Of a stretch of DNA of 64,000 nt, positions 46,735-55,716 are shown in pieces. A model generated the notes under the pieces. That model searched no databases, had not been told where the DNA came from, and saw only the letters and a list, made by a program, of their open reading frames with translations. How positions within the stretch are numbered: position 1 is the first letter of the stretch; every line of letters begins with the position of its first letter. Origin of the DNA: Micavibrio sp. (GTDB lineage: Bacteria > Pseudomonadota > Alphaproteobacteria > Micavibrionales > UBA2020); assembly GCA_028283745.1 (NCBI GenBank), contig JAPWJZ010000001.1, positions 248,001 to 312,000 on the forward strand. The letters are read 5' to 3'. The translations under genes and the position numbers were made by a program.

Positions 46735-47565
46735 ATGGCTTTGTCCGGTGACAATACTACAAACAGCACGCTTGGCCGCGCTTTCGATGACAGCGCGGCC
46801 AAAGCTCCTGTGCTGGGGGCGAATGCCTATTACCAGTTGCTTGAAAAATTGTTGGTGCAGGGTAAAGGCTACGGCAAGACCGAAGCGATTGCCGCTTACC
46901 GCCTGCATAACCTGCAGCTTGTTACCGACATGGATCACGGCCCCAGCCGCCCGCAGGAGGTGGAGATAAAACCGCTCTATGTGGTGATGGACCTTGCGGA
47001 ATACCCGAACAGCTATGTGCGTTCCCTCGTCATGCAGGAAATCGCCCTGAGCTATGCCCGCCGCATGGTGGGCGAGGGGGATTTGAACGCGCCCGATTTC
47101 AAAGGCCCCGGCGTCTGGACCGCCAAGGTTGCCAGCTTCGAATTCGACTATAACCGCCGCGACGGTGTTGATGACGACGGCAAGCCGCTGCATATTTATG
47201 ATCCGAACCCCGAAGCCTATCGCCTTTGCCTGCCCATTCCCGCCGCAACCTCCATCCCGACCCAATGGGGCGAGGCATGGGAAATTGGCGCGGGCGGCAC
47301 GCTGGCCGTGCGGGAACGTGACGTTGCAGCGCTTGCCGAAGCGCTCCATGCCGTACGCACCAAACGCATGACGGCAGAAGAAGCGCTTTTCACCAAAAAG
47401 CCGGATGGCACTATGGTTGCGGCCTTTGATGTTTACGGCATGGCCCCCGATTTTCTGCAGGACAACTACAAGCCCGTCTTCCTGAAGGAAGAAACCCGTG
47501 CCATCATCAACGCCGCGCCAGCGGTGAAACCGGCTAAACCCGCCATCATCCGCCCTTTCAAATAA
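46735..47565 (+). CDS. Hypothetical protein, second of a tandem paralog pair
   Basis: A 276-residue soluble protein homologous to the preceding one throughout about residues 25-260. Conserved motifs include GKGYGKTEAI, DFKGPGVWTAK, PNPEAYRLCLPIP and GGTLAVRERDVAAL. A slightly longer acidic N-terminus differs. No family is recognised. It has its own extended -10 promoter, despite lying only 73 bases after the first copy. This copy lacks the Lys/Pro tail. Confidence 0.72.
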   Translation: MALSGDNTTNSTLGRAFDDSAAKAPVLGANAYYQLLEKLLVQGKGYGKTEAIAAYRLHNLQLVTDMDHGPSRPQEVEIKPLYVVMDLAEYPNSYVRSLVMQEIALSYARRMVGEGDLNAPDFKGPGVWTAKVASFEFDYNRRDGVDDDGKPLHIYDPNPEAYRLCLPIPAATSIPTQWGEAWEIGAGGTLAVRERDVAALAEALHAVRTKRMTAEEALFTKKPDGTMVAAFDVYGMAPDFLQDNYKPVFLKEETRAIINAAPAVKPAKPAIIRPFK

Positions 47566-47672
47566 GCATCTTAAACAGCAGATTCTTGAACGTGCCTGCA
47601 CAGGTTTGCAGGCATTTTGACGTTGAAAAATATGATATATTCGAGAAATTAATGATCGAGTAACCAATGTTT

Positions 47673-47681
47673 TGCTATAAT
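47673..47681 (+). promoter_or_regulatory. Extended -10 promoter of the lipase-like gene
   Basis: TTGCTATAAT, an extended -10 with perfect TATAAT (47676-47681). No good -35 is seen at the right spacing. It lies 67 bases before the start at 47749. Confidence 0.5.
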
Positions 47682-47748
47682 ACGCATACCTAAGGATGCG
47701 TACGGTCAGGGCAGCACTAAAGACCGACGCTGAGAAAAGGAGGGGACT

Positions 47749-48594
47749 ATGGTGATGATCGACCGTGACAAGCTCCGCACCGCTTCCGACATGGCGCGCC
47801 TTTCAAGCCACGTGTACGGCGGCGCAGATGCGCTGATCCCCCAAGGGTGGAAAAAACTTTCAGACTCTGCCGCCAGCATCAGCGAAAAAGAAACCGGTTT
47901 CTTCGCCGCGCTGTACGAGCGCACGGATGCCCAAGCGGGCGAGGCGCGCTACGCGATTGCCTTCCGCGGCACCAAAAACATTTCAGATTTACCGTCGGAT
48001 ATCGACATTGCGCTGGGCCAGTTGCCCGGGCAGTTCGGCATTGCGCTTAAATACGTTGAAAGCACCTGCAAAAGCCTTGGCATCCAGCCGGAGGACATGG
48101 CGCTGACCGGACACTCGCTGGGCGGCTACCTTGCCCGCACGGTTGGCACCGCGCTTGCCGTCAGCAAGGTCTGGCTGTTCAACAGCCCCGGCCCGACACA
48201 GGAAACACGCGACTACCTTGAAAAGCTTATTCCGTCGACGGCGCTGCCGAATGACAAGATGATTCACTTCCGCTCGAAGTACGACATCATCAGCCACTGG
48301 GGCTTTGACGAAGGCGAAATTATCGAAGTTAAAACGCGCGGTGATCACCACTCGCTGCAAAACCTCAGCCAGCAGATCGCGCGTCTTGAAAACCCGATCC
48401 TGCCGGATGTGCGCATTGGCGGCCGCTGCCTGTCTCTCAGCTCCGTCTTCAACGCAGCATCGAAATTCCTGACGCAGGCGAAAACGCTGGGTGCTTCAAT
48501 CAAGAAGCTGTTCACCTACGGCAAGCCGAAAAAACCGGCCGCGCCGTCCTTCGCGCCGCCGTCGCTGGGCTTTCGCATTGCGGCTTTTGCCTAG
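47749..48594 (+). CDS. Class 3 lipase-like alpha/beta hydrolase
   Basis: A 281-residue protein of the lipase class 3 fold. IAFRGTKNISD forms the oxyanion strand-loop and the nucleophile elbow is GHSLGG (Ser at about residue 125). Candidate acid and base are the Asp in RSKYDIIS and the His in DHHSLQNL. No signal peptide is seen, so a cytosolic enzyme or a secretion-effector-type lipase are both possible. A strong AAGGAGG site lies before the start. Its stop shares CTAG with the stop of the convergent ankyrin gene, giving a 4-base 3' overlap. Confidence 0.82.
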   Translation: MVMIDRDKLRTASDMARLSSHVYGGADALIPQGWKKLSDSAASISEKETGFFAALYERTDAQAGEARYAIAFRGTKNISDLPSDIDIALGQLPGQFGIALKYVESTCKSLGIQPEDMALTGHSLGGYLARTVGTALAVSKVWLFNSPGPTQETRDYLEKLIPSTALPNDKMIHFRSKYDIISHWGFDEGEIIEVKTRGDHHSLQNLSQQIARLENPILPDVRIGGRCLSLSSVFNAASKFLTQAKTLGASIKKLFTYGKPKKPAAPSFAPPSLGFRIAAFA

Positions 48595-49922
48595 CTTTTA
48601 AATTTCATCTTGGTAATGTGTCCGCGCATCACATGCGCTTCATCCGCCTTGCCGCCAAGGCGCTGGAACTGCTCCAGCGCGCGGGCAAGCGCATCTTCGG
48701 AAATGGTATCGAAGCTTTCGCCCGGCACGGTATGCTCGGTGCGGGCCGCCAAATTCTCGCTCACGGTCACTCGTTCGCGTGTTTCGAAATTGAAAATCTC
48801 CGTCAGGCGGCGCTGGAGCGTTGCGAAGGTTTGTACACGGGCAACGCTGTGTTGGCCGGCCTTGCTCCACGTATCGGCATCTTTCAAAGTATCGTTCGCG
48901 GGTACAGGCAGCGCAACCGGAGCCGCGGCGGGGGTGGCCATGCGCGGCGCTTCCGCTTTTTTCACGGGCTCGGTTTTTAACGGCGGCAGGGCCGGCGGCG
49001 GGTCTTGCAGCAGGTCGATGATGTCTTTCATCGCGAATTGCTGGGCATAGGAAAGCGCGGTGCGGCTTTCACGGTCTTCGCGTCCGCGGTTGGCGCCATG
49101 CTGCAGCAGGAACTTCACCATATCGGCCTTGCCCTTTTGCGCGGCGGCGTGCAGTGCCGTCTGGCCGCCATCGGCGCGGGCATTTATATCTGCACCGCGC
49201 GCGAGCAGGGCGCTGGCAACGTCTATATTCCCGTGCGCGGCGGCGGTATACAGCGGCGTTTCTGCAGGTTCATGCTTGGCGTTGACCGTCAGCAGGTCAA
49301 GCGTGATGTCCGTTAAATTCAGTTGTACCGCCAGCATTAGCGGGGATTGCCGCCGTGCGGGTTCAGATTCAAAACCCAAAAAGCTGTGATAGCGTGCGGG
49401 TGTCAGGAAAGCCGCGTTAATATCCGCGCCTGCTTCAATCAGCGTGCGCAGGCTGTCGCGCTTGCCGGTGCGTACGGCGTAATGCACGGCGGGCTGCTCC
49501 CCGCCCAGATCCGCCTTGCCGCTGGAGATGAACAGCTTCAGCACATCGGTATGGCCGTTGCGAATGGCGCTTTTCAACGGCGTATCGCCGTTATTGTCGG
49601 CCTTGGTGATGTGGGCTTTATATGCAGGCACGGTGGCGAGCATATCGCGTGCAATATCGGTAAAGCCTTTTTCGGCCGCGATATGCAGCGGTGTATGCCC
49701 GTCGTGGTTAATGGCGTTGCGGCTGAATTCCTTGAAGCGTTGCAGCAGGAAGTTGATGGATTCCTTATTGCCCGCCGCAACCGCCACATGCAGCGGCGAG
49801 TTGCCGTCACGGTCGGTAATTTGCAGCCAGGGTTTGTCGTCCTTCAAATAAAGCGCCATGAGGGCGGTATCGCCGGTCTCAACAGCGCGCAGGAACTTCT
49901 GTTTGGTATGAAACAGGGACAT
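48591..49922 (-). CDS. Ankyrin-repeat protein (443 aa)
   Basis: A soluble protein with about eight ankyrin repeats across residues 30-305, with regular GNSPLHVAVAAGN, GHTPLHIAAEKG, GDTPLKSAIRNG, TPLYTAAAHGN and GQTALHAAAQKG motifs. The C-terminal 140 residues (after PPPALPPLKTEP) form a Pro-rich linker and a short helical domain ending FQRLGGKADEAHVMRG. No signal peptide is present. It converges on the lipase-like gene with a 4-base overlap of stops. It could bind a partner such as that lipase; that is inference. Confidence 0.82.
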   Translation of the reverse strand: MSLFHTKQKFLRAVETGDTALMALYLKDDKPWLQITDRDGNSPLHVAVAAGNKESINFLLQRFKEFSRNAINHDGHTPLHIAAEKGFTDIARDMLATVPAYKAHITKADNNGDTPLKSAIRNGHTDVLKLFISSGKADLGGEQPAVHYAVRTGKRDSLRTLIEAGADINAAFLTPARYHSFLGFESEPARRQSPLMLAVQLNLTDITLDLLTVNAKHEPAETPLYTAAAHGNIDVASALLARGADINARADGGQTALHAAAQKGKADMVKFLLQHGANRGREDRESRTALSYAQQFAMKDIIDLLQDPPPALPPLKTEPVKKAEAPRMATPAAAPVALPVPANDTLKDADTWSKAGQHSVARVQTFATLQRRLTEIFNFETRERVTVSENLAARTEHTVPGESFDTISEDALARALEQFQRLGGKADEAHVMRGHITKMKFKS

Positions 49923-50091
49923 CGCTTGGCCTTTACGGCGGTTATTGGGTTGCAGATAACATAATCCGAATTCCGGTATCGCGCCAGCTGGTTTTTAACG
50001 ACGCTATTCTCGCATGTATAAAATTGCGGGCATTGACTAAAGGGGCGGCGGCTCCTATGAAAAGTGACCTCACATTTAAAGGATAATTGAT

Positions 50092-50916
50092 ATGGCAAAT
50101 GAAGAACAGAAGCCGTTGTCGGCTGAACTGAAAGCGCTACGTGCTGAATTCGCAGAAGTTGCCGACCGCAGCAAGAAAGCCGTCGCGCAGCTGGATACCG
50201 CTATTTTCAAAGCCGAAATGGCCGAGCTGGCCGAACGCAACGGCAAGGTGGTGGATGAATTCGCGTTGCCCGGCAACCGCGCATCGCTGGATGGCCATGA
50301 CATCACCATCCTTATCAATAAATCCAAGGATATGGGCGCAGGCTTCGATAGCAATATCGGCGCGGCCATTAACGCTGCCGGCAAAATGATTGGTGCCGTG
50401 CAGGGCCGCGATACCGTCATCAGCGCCGCGCTGTTTGATACCGGTTCCGCCCGCAGTCTGCGTTTTGACGCCGACCGCCTCGACAAAGCCCGCGAAAAGA
50501 CCGAAGCGAATAACAAGGACCTGCTGGTTGCCGTGAAAGACATCATGGTTGCCAATACGCCCGATAAAGTCACGGCGCGTCACAAGCATTACGTCATCAT
50601 TACCGATGGCAGCCTTTCCGCCAACGAAGAAGCCACCGTGCAGATGATGGAAACTACGCTGCGCCACAATCCCAAAGTCACCTTCGACTTCATCAATATC
50701 GGGGAAGGCGGCAACATCGCAAACCTTGTCGGCATGATCCATACGGCAGCATCTGCCACCGTGCCCGCCGTGCATCAGATCGCAGACAAAGAATCCATCT
50801 GGCAGACATTGACGGGCGTTGTAAAAGGCCGCCTGCAACAAACGCAGGCACCGGCAGCGGAGGCTCCGAAAGTGGCAACCGCCGCAGCCGTCGATAAACC
50901 GGCTGCAAACCCCTAA
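50092..50916 (+). CDS. Von Willebrand factor A-like protein with degenerate MIDAS
   Basis: A 274-residue soluble protein. A helical Lys/Glu/Ala-rich N-terminal arm (residues 1-60) precedes a vWA-like alpha/beta fold from DITILINKSKDMGAG through HYVIITDGSLS and VTFDFINIGE. The canonical metal motif DxSxS is replaced by NxSxD in INKSKDM, while the later ITDG Asp remains, so divalent metal binding may be weakened. It is the first of four plus-strand genes ending at 56628, with an AAAGGA site. vWA proteins often serve as adaptors for AAA+ ATPases; the pattern here fits. Confidence 0.68.
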   Translation: MANEEQKPLSAELKALRAEFAEVADRSKKAVAQLDTAIFKAEMAELAERNGKVVDEFALPGNRASLDGHDITILINKSKDMGAGFDSNIGAAINAAGKMIGAVQGRDTVISAALFDTGSARSLRFDADRLDKAREKTEANNKDLLVAVKDIMVANTPDKVTARHKHYVIITDGSLSANEEATVQMMETTLRHNPKVTFDFINIGEGGNIANLVGMIHTAASATVPAVHQIADKESIWQTLTGVVKGRLQQTQAPAAEAPKVATAAAVDKPAANP

Positions 50917-51084
50917 ATTTTCCAGACTGTTTTTAGAAACTTCCGGACAGGCCAAACGGCTTTTCTGGGAGTTTTCTTTTATTTCAGCCGCTTAACTGTT
51001 TTTGCTGAGGGCGGGAAGGGATGATTCACCCGTGATTCGGTTAAAAGGCACGCGGTACTATAGAGCCTAATCGGCTGAATTATC

Positions 51085-51100
51085 TTAACAATTCGTTAAC
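51085..51100 (+). promoter_or_regulatory. CtrA box 1 (TTAA-N7-TTAAC)
   Basis: TTAACAATTCGTTAAC, a perfect match to the full CtrA consensus, immediately upstream of a TTGACA -35-like sequence. Confidence 0.7.
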
Positions 51101-51347
51101 CGTTTGACAGCGTGCTGCAACGCGATAGTCTTGGGTTACCACCCGTTGAAACAACAGAAGAGATGTTTGTGAGCTACAGTTTTACGAGGTTTGTTCCTCC
51201 TATCTTAACAATGTTAAGGGTTGTATATCCGTATGTGATGACAGCCCTTTTTTATGGCCGAAATCCAAACATTCCGGAAAACAACATTCTTACGTCGATT
51301 TCGGTTGCGTGGTGTAAATATTTTCCGTATAAATTGGCCATAATAAG

Positions 51348-51363
51348 TTAACGGAAAGTTAAC
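51348..51363 (+). promoter_or_regulatory. CtrA box 2 (TTAA-N7-TTAAC)
   Basis: TTAACGGAAAGTTAAC, a second perfect match, 76 bases before the start codon at 51439. Confidence 0.7.
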
Positions 51364-51438
51364 AGTTACGATTCTGATTTCACTAAACGATTAACACTTA
51401 AACAAACAAAACGACGCACAACAGAGGAGCACTATTAG

Positions 51439-53181
51439 ATGGCTGAAGCATCAACCGCACTTAAGAAAGCTCAAGAGATTGCCGAGCAGGCGCAGGTCGC
51501 CCTTAAGAAGAAAACCACTACCTCGACCTCTACGGCGAGCGCGACGACCACCCAGTCGCAGACCGAAGACAAGTTTGCCGACATCGATACCAACACCTTC
51601 TACAAAATCGTCTTTACCGACAAGCTCGACCCCGAAGAGAAGAAGAAGGCCGTTGCCGAAGCCCTGACTTTCACGCTGGAATCGACGAAAGAAGAAAACT
51701 CGACCCGCCTGAAAGAATTCACCGAATTCAAACGCTACCTGCAGAACGAACGCAAACGCCTCGCGCAGGAAATCATCAAGATGACCGACACCGGCGCGTT
51801 CTCCGAACTGCAGGGCGTCATCGAAGACCTCAACAGCGGCCTGCTGGAATTTGACAACCGCATGACCCCGCTGACCGAAATCATCGACGCCGTTTACAAA
51901 CTGCGTCTTGAAGGCGGCGAAACCGTTCTTGGCGTCTTTAAAGAAATTAAAGAAGACCAGGCGGCTGAAGAACAGCGCAAAAAAGACCTGCAGGCTGCCG
52001 AAGGCAAGCTGAACGGCTTTGACAGCCAGATCAAAAACATTAACGGCGACCTCGCTGTGCTGGAAAACAGCCGCAGCAACCGTAAATGGCTTGGCCTTGG
52101 CGGTCTGAAAGACGATGCCATCCGCTCCATCGCCGAGAAAAAACAGGAACTGGCTGATGTGAACGGCAACGTCGAGCAGACGGCTCAGCAAATCGAAGAG
52201 CTGAAAGACCCGAGCAAGGCCCGCGACTCTAAATACGCACAGTTCGCCGAACAGAAATCCAAGCTGCGCGAGCTGCTGGACCTGACCTCGGAAGAGCATA
52301 AAGCCCGCCAGAAAGACCTGGTTGCCGCAGCGCAAGACTTCGTCAATACGTCTGACATGCGCGTCGGTACCGTTCTGTCGCACCTTGAAGGCATGACCGG
52401 CCAGATCGAAGGCCTGCATAACGTCAACAACGGCATGCAGTCCGTCTACGCCATCATGACCGAAGCATCGAAAGACGCATCGGACGCAAACCAGAAAGTC
52501 CGCGATACCCTGCAGCCCCCGAAAGAGGGCGGCGAAACCCCGATCTCTCAAATGCAGCGCGACAGCAAAAAACAGGCCGTCGAGGAATACATCACCAACC
52601 TCGACAGCTCCACCGTCGACACGATGAAGACGTACTCGGACCTTACGTCCCAGGCCGTCCGCATCAAGCAGATGGGCGATGCGAACCGCGAACAGGTTTC
52701 CAAAACCAGCGAACTGCACTCTTCGGGTATCGCCGGCGTAGCCGACCGTCTCTCGACCGTTCTGCAAGCTGTTTCGGCAGCGGCGCTGAACGAATCGTCT
52801 GAAGCTGCCCGCCAGTCGCTTGCCAGCATGACCGACAAGACCAACGCCGTCGCCATGCAGGAATCAATCCGCACCGCAATGGGCATCAAGGAAGCCGCGA
52901 CCGGCCTTAACAAAGCCGTCGATGACCTCGCTGCCTACGGTGAAGTGCTGCGCACCAGCTCGCAAATCACCCGCGAAGGTATCGCTGAAATCAAAACCGG
53001 CATGTCCAGCCTTGAAGAAAGCATCAAGAAGAGCCAGAAAGACCTTAAGGAAGCCTATGCGGTTAACGCAGAAGCTGCCGGCCTGCAGGTCGCTGACCCG
53101 TCGCAAGACAACAAACCCGCTCCCGCGGTTGTTGAAAAGAAGAAGACCGGCGGCAGCCCCTTCGACACTTTCAACAAGTAA
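51439..53181 (+). CDS. Long coiled-coil protein, TelA-like in architecture
   Basis: A 580-residue protein with no signal peptide or membrane segment. A Lys/Thr/Ser-rich N-terminal segment (to about residue 45) is followed by near-continuous helix and coiled coil to about residue 555, with ends rich in Lys, Glu, Asp and Gln. The SGIAGVADRLSTVLQAVSAAALNES segment near residue 430 is the most distinctive motif. Its length and helical make-up recall TelA/toxic anion resistance proteins, but no diagnostic TelA motif could be confirmed. A GAGGAG site precedes the start. Two CtrA boxes lie in its control region. Confidence 0.65.
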   Translation: MAEASTALKKAQEIAEQAQVALKKKTTTSTSTASATTTQSQTEDKFADIDTNTFYKIVFTDKLDPEEKKKAVAEALTFTLESTKEENSTRLKEFTEFKRYLQNERKRLAQEIIKMTDTGAFSELQGVIEDLNSGLLEFDNRMTPLTEIIDAVYKLRLEGGETVLGVFKEIKEDQAAEEQRKKDLQAAEGKLNGFDSQIKNINGDLAVLENSRSNRKWLGLGGLKDDAIRSIAEKKQELADVNGNVEQTAQQIEELKDPSKARDSKYAQFAEQKSKLRELLDLTSEEHKARQKDLVAAAQDFVNTSDMRVGTVLSHLEGMTGQIEGLHNVNNGMQSVYAIMTEASKDASDANQKVRDTLQPPKEGGETPISQMQRDSKKQAVEEYITNLDSSTVDTMKTYSDLTSQAVRIKQMGDANREQVSKTSELHSSGIAGVADRLSTVLQAVSAAALNESSEAARQSLASMTDKTNAVAMQESIRTAMGIKEAATGLNKAVDDLAAYGEVLRTSSQITREGIAEIKTGMSSLEESIKKSQKDLKEAYAVNAEAAGLQVADPSQDNKPAPAVVEKKKTGGSPFDTFNK

Positions 53182-53331
53182 CCTGATACGTCAAACCGGG
53201 TGCGGCCTTAAAAACCGCACCCGGCAGCGACGCAAGACAAGAACCAAAACGACAAACAGACGATTTAAATCGCAAGAATTTTTTCCAGCGCGCGATAACG
53301 CGCGAGGTGTAAGCAGAGGGACGAACAGATT

Positions 53332-55692
53332 ATGGCAGACAATAACAAAGCAGCGGCACTGGGCCCCAACAGCGACTTCCTTATCCGCGGCTCGGACTAC
53401 CTGGCGCAGCAGCCCGACTTCAAGCTGGTCGGCCGCGACAAAGAACTGAAGGAAGTTTCCAACGTCCTGATGCGCAAAGATGCCAACAACCTGTTGCTGA
53501 CCGGCCAGGCAGGCGTCGGCATCTCCGCCCTTGTGCAGGGCTTGCAGGCATCGAAAGACGATACCGCAACCCCGTTCGACATCATCAGCAAGCGTTTTTA
53601 CTGGCTGGATACGGACGCGCTGTTTTCCTCCGGCGACTCCGCCAAAATCAACGAAGGTTTCCAAAAAACGCTCGAGACCTTGAAGCGCGCGCCCGATACC
53701 GTGCTTGTCATCGAAGACTCCCGCGGTTTCTTTGATGGCTGCCGCAACAACGGCGCCACCAACCTGATCAACGCGCTGATGCGTGAAATCCGCAGCCCGG
53801 ACCTGCAGGCTATCTTCCAGACCCGCGATAACGACCTTGCTGAAGTGCTGCGCTCCCATGCTGACCTGCGCGATGATTTCACGCTTATGGAAGTCAAGGA
53901 ACCCGCCAAAGACGCGCTTGAATTGATCGTGAAGCAGGGCGCACAGAGCCTTGAGAAATACCACGGCATTAAAATCAGCGATGAAGCGCTGGGCTCCGCC
54001 GCCGACCTCACCAGAAAATACCTGATCAAGCAGTTGGAAAGCGGCCAACCGAACCGTACCTTCATGCTGCTGGAAGGCGCCTTGACCGCCCTGCGCGCCG
54101 AAGCGCACACCACGCCGATGGCTATGAAGGGCCTCAATGCCCGTATGAACGCCGTTGATGCCGCCATCTCTGGCAAAGGCGTAACGCCGGATACCGCCGG
54201 CAAGTCGCCGTCCGAACTGCAGGCGATGAAGCTGGATACCCAGACCGAAATCAACGATGTGATGGCCGTGTGGGACGAACGCCAGAAAAAACTGCGCGCC
54301 CTTTACATTGACCAGCGCAAAGGCGAAGAAGCCATCCGCGACCTCGATGCAGCCCTTGAAAAAGAACGTCAGGCGCAGGCGGATGCCGCCAAGAAATACG
54401 AAGCCGAGCAGGCTTCCGGTACGGCGGCGCCTGCCGCCGCTGAAACCAGCACCAAAGCCCTCCAGTTCAAACTGGGCAAGAGCGGCTTTGATACCGGCGC
54501 GGAGCGCGAGCTGCGCAGCCAGCGCGCCCAATGGCAGAAGCTGGTAGAAGATAACAAGGCGAAATTCTCCGCCCTGACCGCTGAAATCGACAACGGCCTC
54601 GAGCTGAAGGGCGAGCATGTGCTTGGCGAATTCAGCCGCTTGTCCGGCGTTCCCGTCAGCCGTCTTGGCCAGGACGAAACGACCAAGCTGCTGAAGCTGG
54701 AAGATACCTTGAAAAAACGCGTCTTCGGCCAGGACGACCCTGTCTCCGCCGTCGCAAAATCCGTCCGCCGCGGCCGTACCGGCATGAAAAAAGCCAACAA
54801 GCCCATCGGCTCGTTCCTGTTCCTCGGCCCTTCGGGCGTCGGCAAGACGGAACTGGCGAAGGCGCTGGCGGAAACGCTGTTCGGTGATGAATCCTCGCTC
54901 AACATCTACAACATGTCCGAGTATCAGGAAAAGCACGCGGTTTCGACCCTTATCGGCGCCCCGCCGGGTTACGAAGGTTATGCCGATGGCGGTTTGCTGA
55001 CCAACAACATGCGCCGTCGCCCCTACGTCGTGAACGTCTTTGACGAGATCGAAAAAGGCCACAAGGACATTTACGACCTGTTCCTGCAAATTCTGGACGA
55101 GGGTAAACTGAACGACCGCCGCGGCCTGACCGCATCCTTCGCTGACTCGATCAACATCATGACGTCGAACATCGGCGCCGAGTTCTTCCTGCGCGAAGAC
55201 CTGACGTTTGACCAGGCGAAAGAAGAGGCGATGAAAGTGCTGTGGAACCCGGACAAGGAAAACGGCGGCTCCGGCTACCGCCCCGAGTTCCTGAACCGCT
55301 TTACGGGCATCTTCTGCTTCAACCGCCTTGGCCAGCCCGAGATCATGATGATTGCCGACAAGACCTTCAAGGAGATCAATAGCTGGATCGTCGAAAAAGG
55401 CTTGAACGTCGCCATGGACCCCGAGCAGAAAAAAGACATGTGCCAGCTGGAATATGTGCCCCGCGGCGGCGCGCGTTCCATCATGAAGTTCATTGAAAAC
55501 AACATCACCTCCGACGTGTCGGATGAAATTCTGCGCAACCCTGACGATCAGGGCACGCTGCAGGTTTCCTACGACAAGGGCAGCCGCACCACGAAAATCG
55601 ATTTCGTCCGCAAGGGCGAGGCTGCACCGGCGGAAAAACCTGCGAACGAAAACGGCCAGCGCGCGACCGCCGCTTTCAAAGCAACGCAGTAA
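53332..55692 (+). CDS. ClpB-like AAA+ protein with inactive first ATPase domain
   Basis: A 786-residue two-AAA+ protein. D1 is degenerate: the Walker A reads GQAGVGIS at residues 58-65 (Lys replaced by Ile64), and the Walker B reads VLVIEDS at 124-130 with the acidic pair reversed. D2 is intact: Walker A GPSGVGKTE (499-507), Walker B VFDEIEKGH (Asp571-Glu572), pore loop PPGYEGYADGG (Tyr547, Tyr550), sensor 1 MTSNIG, RPEFLNRF Arg finger and sensor 2 GGARS (Arg715). A coiled middle section of about 200 residues separates them. The Clp N-domain of ClpA/B is missing. It lies 150 bases after the coiled-coil gene and 24 bases before the next. Confidence 0.85.
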   Translation: MADNNKAAALGPNSDFLIRGSDYLAQQPDFKLVGRDKELKEVSNVLMRKDANNLLLTGQAGVGISALVQGLQASKDDTATPFDIISKRFYWLDTDALFSSGDSAKINEGFQKTLETLKRAPDTVLVIEDSRGFFDGCRNNGATNLINALMREIRSPDLQAIFQTRDNDLAEVLRSHADLRDDFTLMEVKEPAKDALELIVKQGAQSLEKYHGIKISDEALGSAADLTRKYLIKQLESGQPNRTFMLLEGALTALRAEAHTTPMAMKGLNARMNAVDAAISGKGVTPDTAGKSPSELQAMKLDTQTEINDVMAVWDERQKKLRALYIDQRKGEEAIRDLDAALEKERQAQADAAKKYEAEQASGTAAPAAAETSTKALQFKLGKSGFDTGAERELRSQRAQWQKLVEDNKAKFSALTAEIDNGLELKGEHVLGEFSRLSGVPVSRLGQDETTKLLKLEDTLKKRVFGQDDPVSAVAKSVRRGRTGMKKANKPIGSFLFLGPSGVGKTELAKALAETLFGDESSLNIYNMSEYQEKHAVSTLIGAPPGYEGYADGGLLTNNMRRRPYVVNVFDEIEKGHKDIYDLFLQILDEGKLNDRRGLTASFADSINIMTSNIGAEFFLREDLTFDQAKEEAMKVLWNPDKENGGSGYRPEFLNRFTGIFCFNRLGQPEIMMIADKTFKEINSWIVEKGLNVAMDPEQKKDMCQLEYVPRGGARSIMKFIENNITSDVSDEILRNPDDQGTLQVSYDKGSRTTKIDFVRKGEAAPAEKPANENGQRATAAFKATQ

Positions 55693-55716
55693 TAGAAGAA
55701 GAGGGAGACGCATACC

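Larger units (their letters stand above)
50917..51438. promoter_or_regulatory. AT-rich control region upstream of the coiled-coil gene
   Basis: A 522-base gap without a credible gene. It holds two perfect CtrA boxes (51085 and 51348), three GANTC sites (near 51023, 51034 and 51370), a TTGACA at about 51104, a palindrome CTTAACAATGTTAAG at 51204-51218, and several further TTAAC repeats. The density of CtrA-type and CcrM-type sites suggests cell-cycle control of the downstream genes. Confidence 0.6.

Noticed and set aside
51112..51351. A 79-codon plus-strand open frame in the control region before 51439
   Set aside because: No ribosome site, composition unlike neighbours, and it runs through promoter-like and CtrA-type sites.
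51439..53181. Methyl-accepting chemotaxis protein
   Set aside because: No membrane segments and no conserved MCP hairpin-tip motif, only general coiled-coil sequence.
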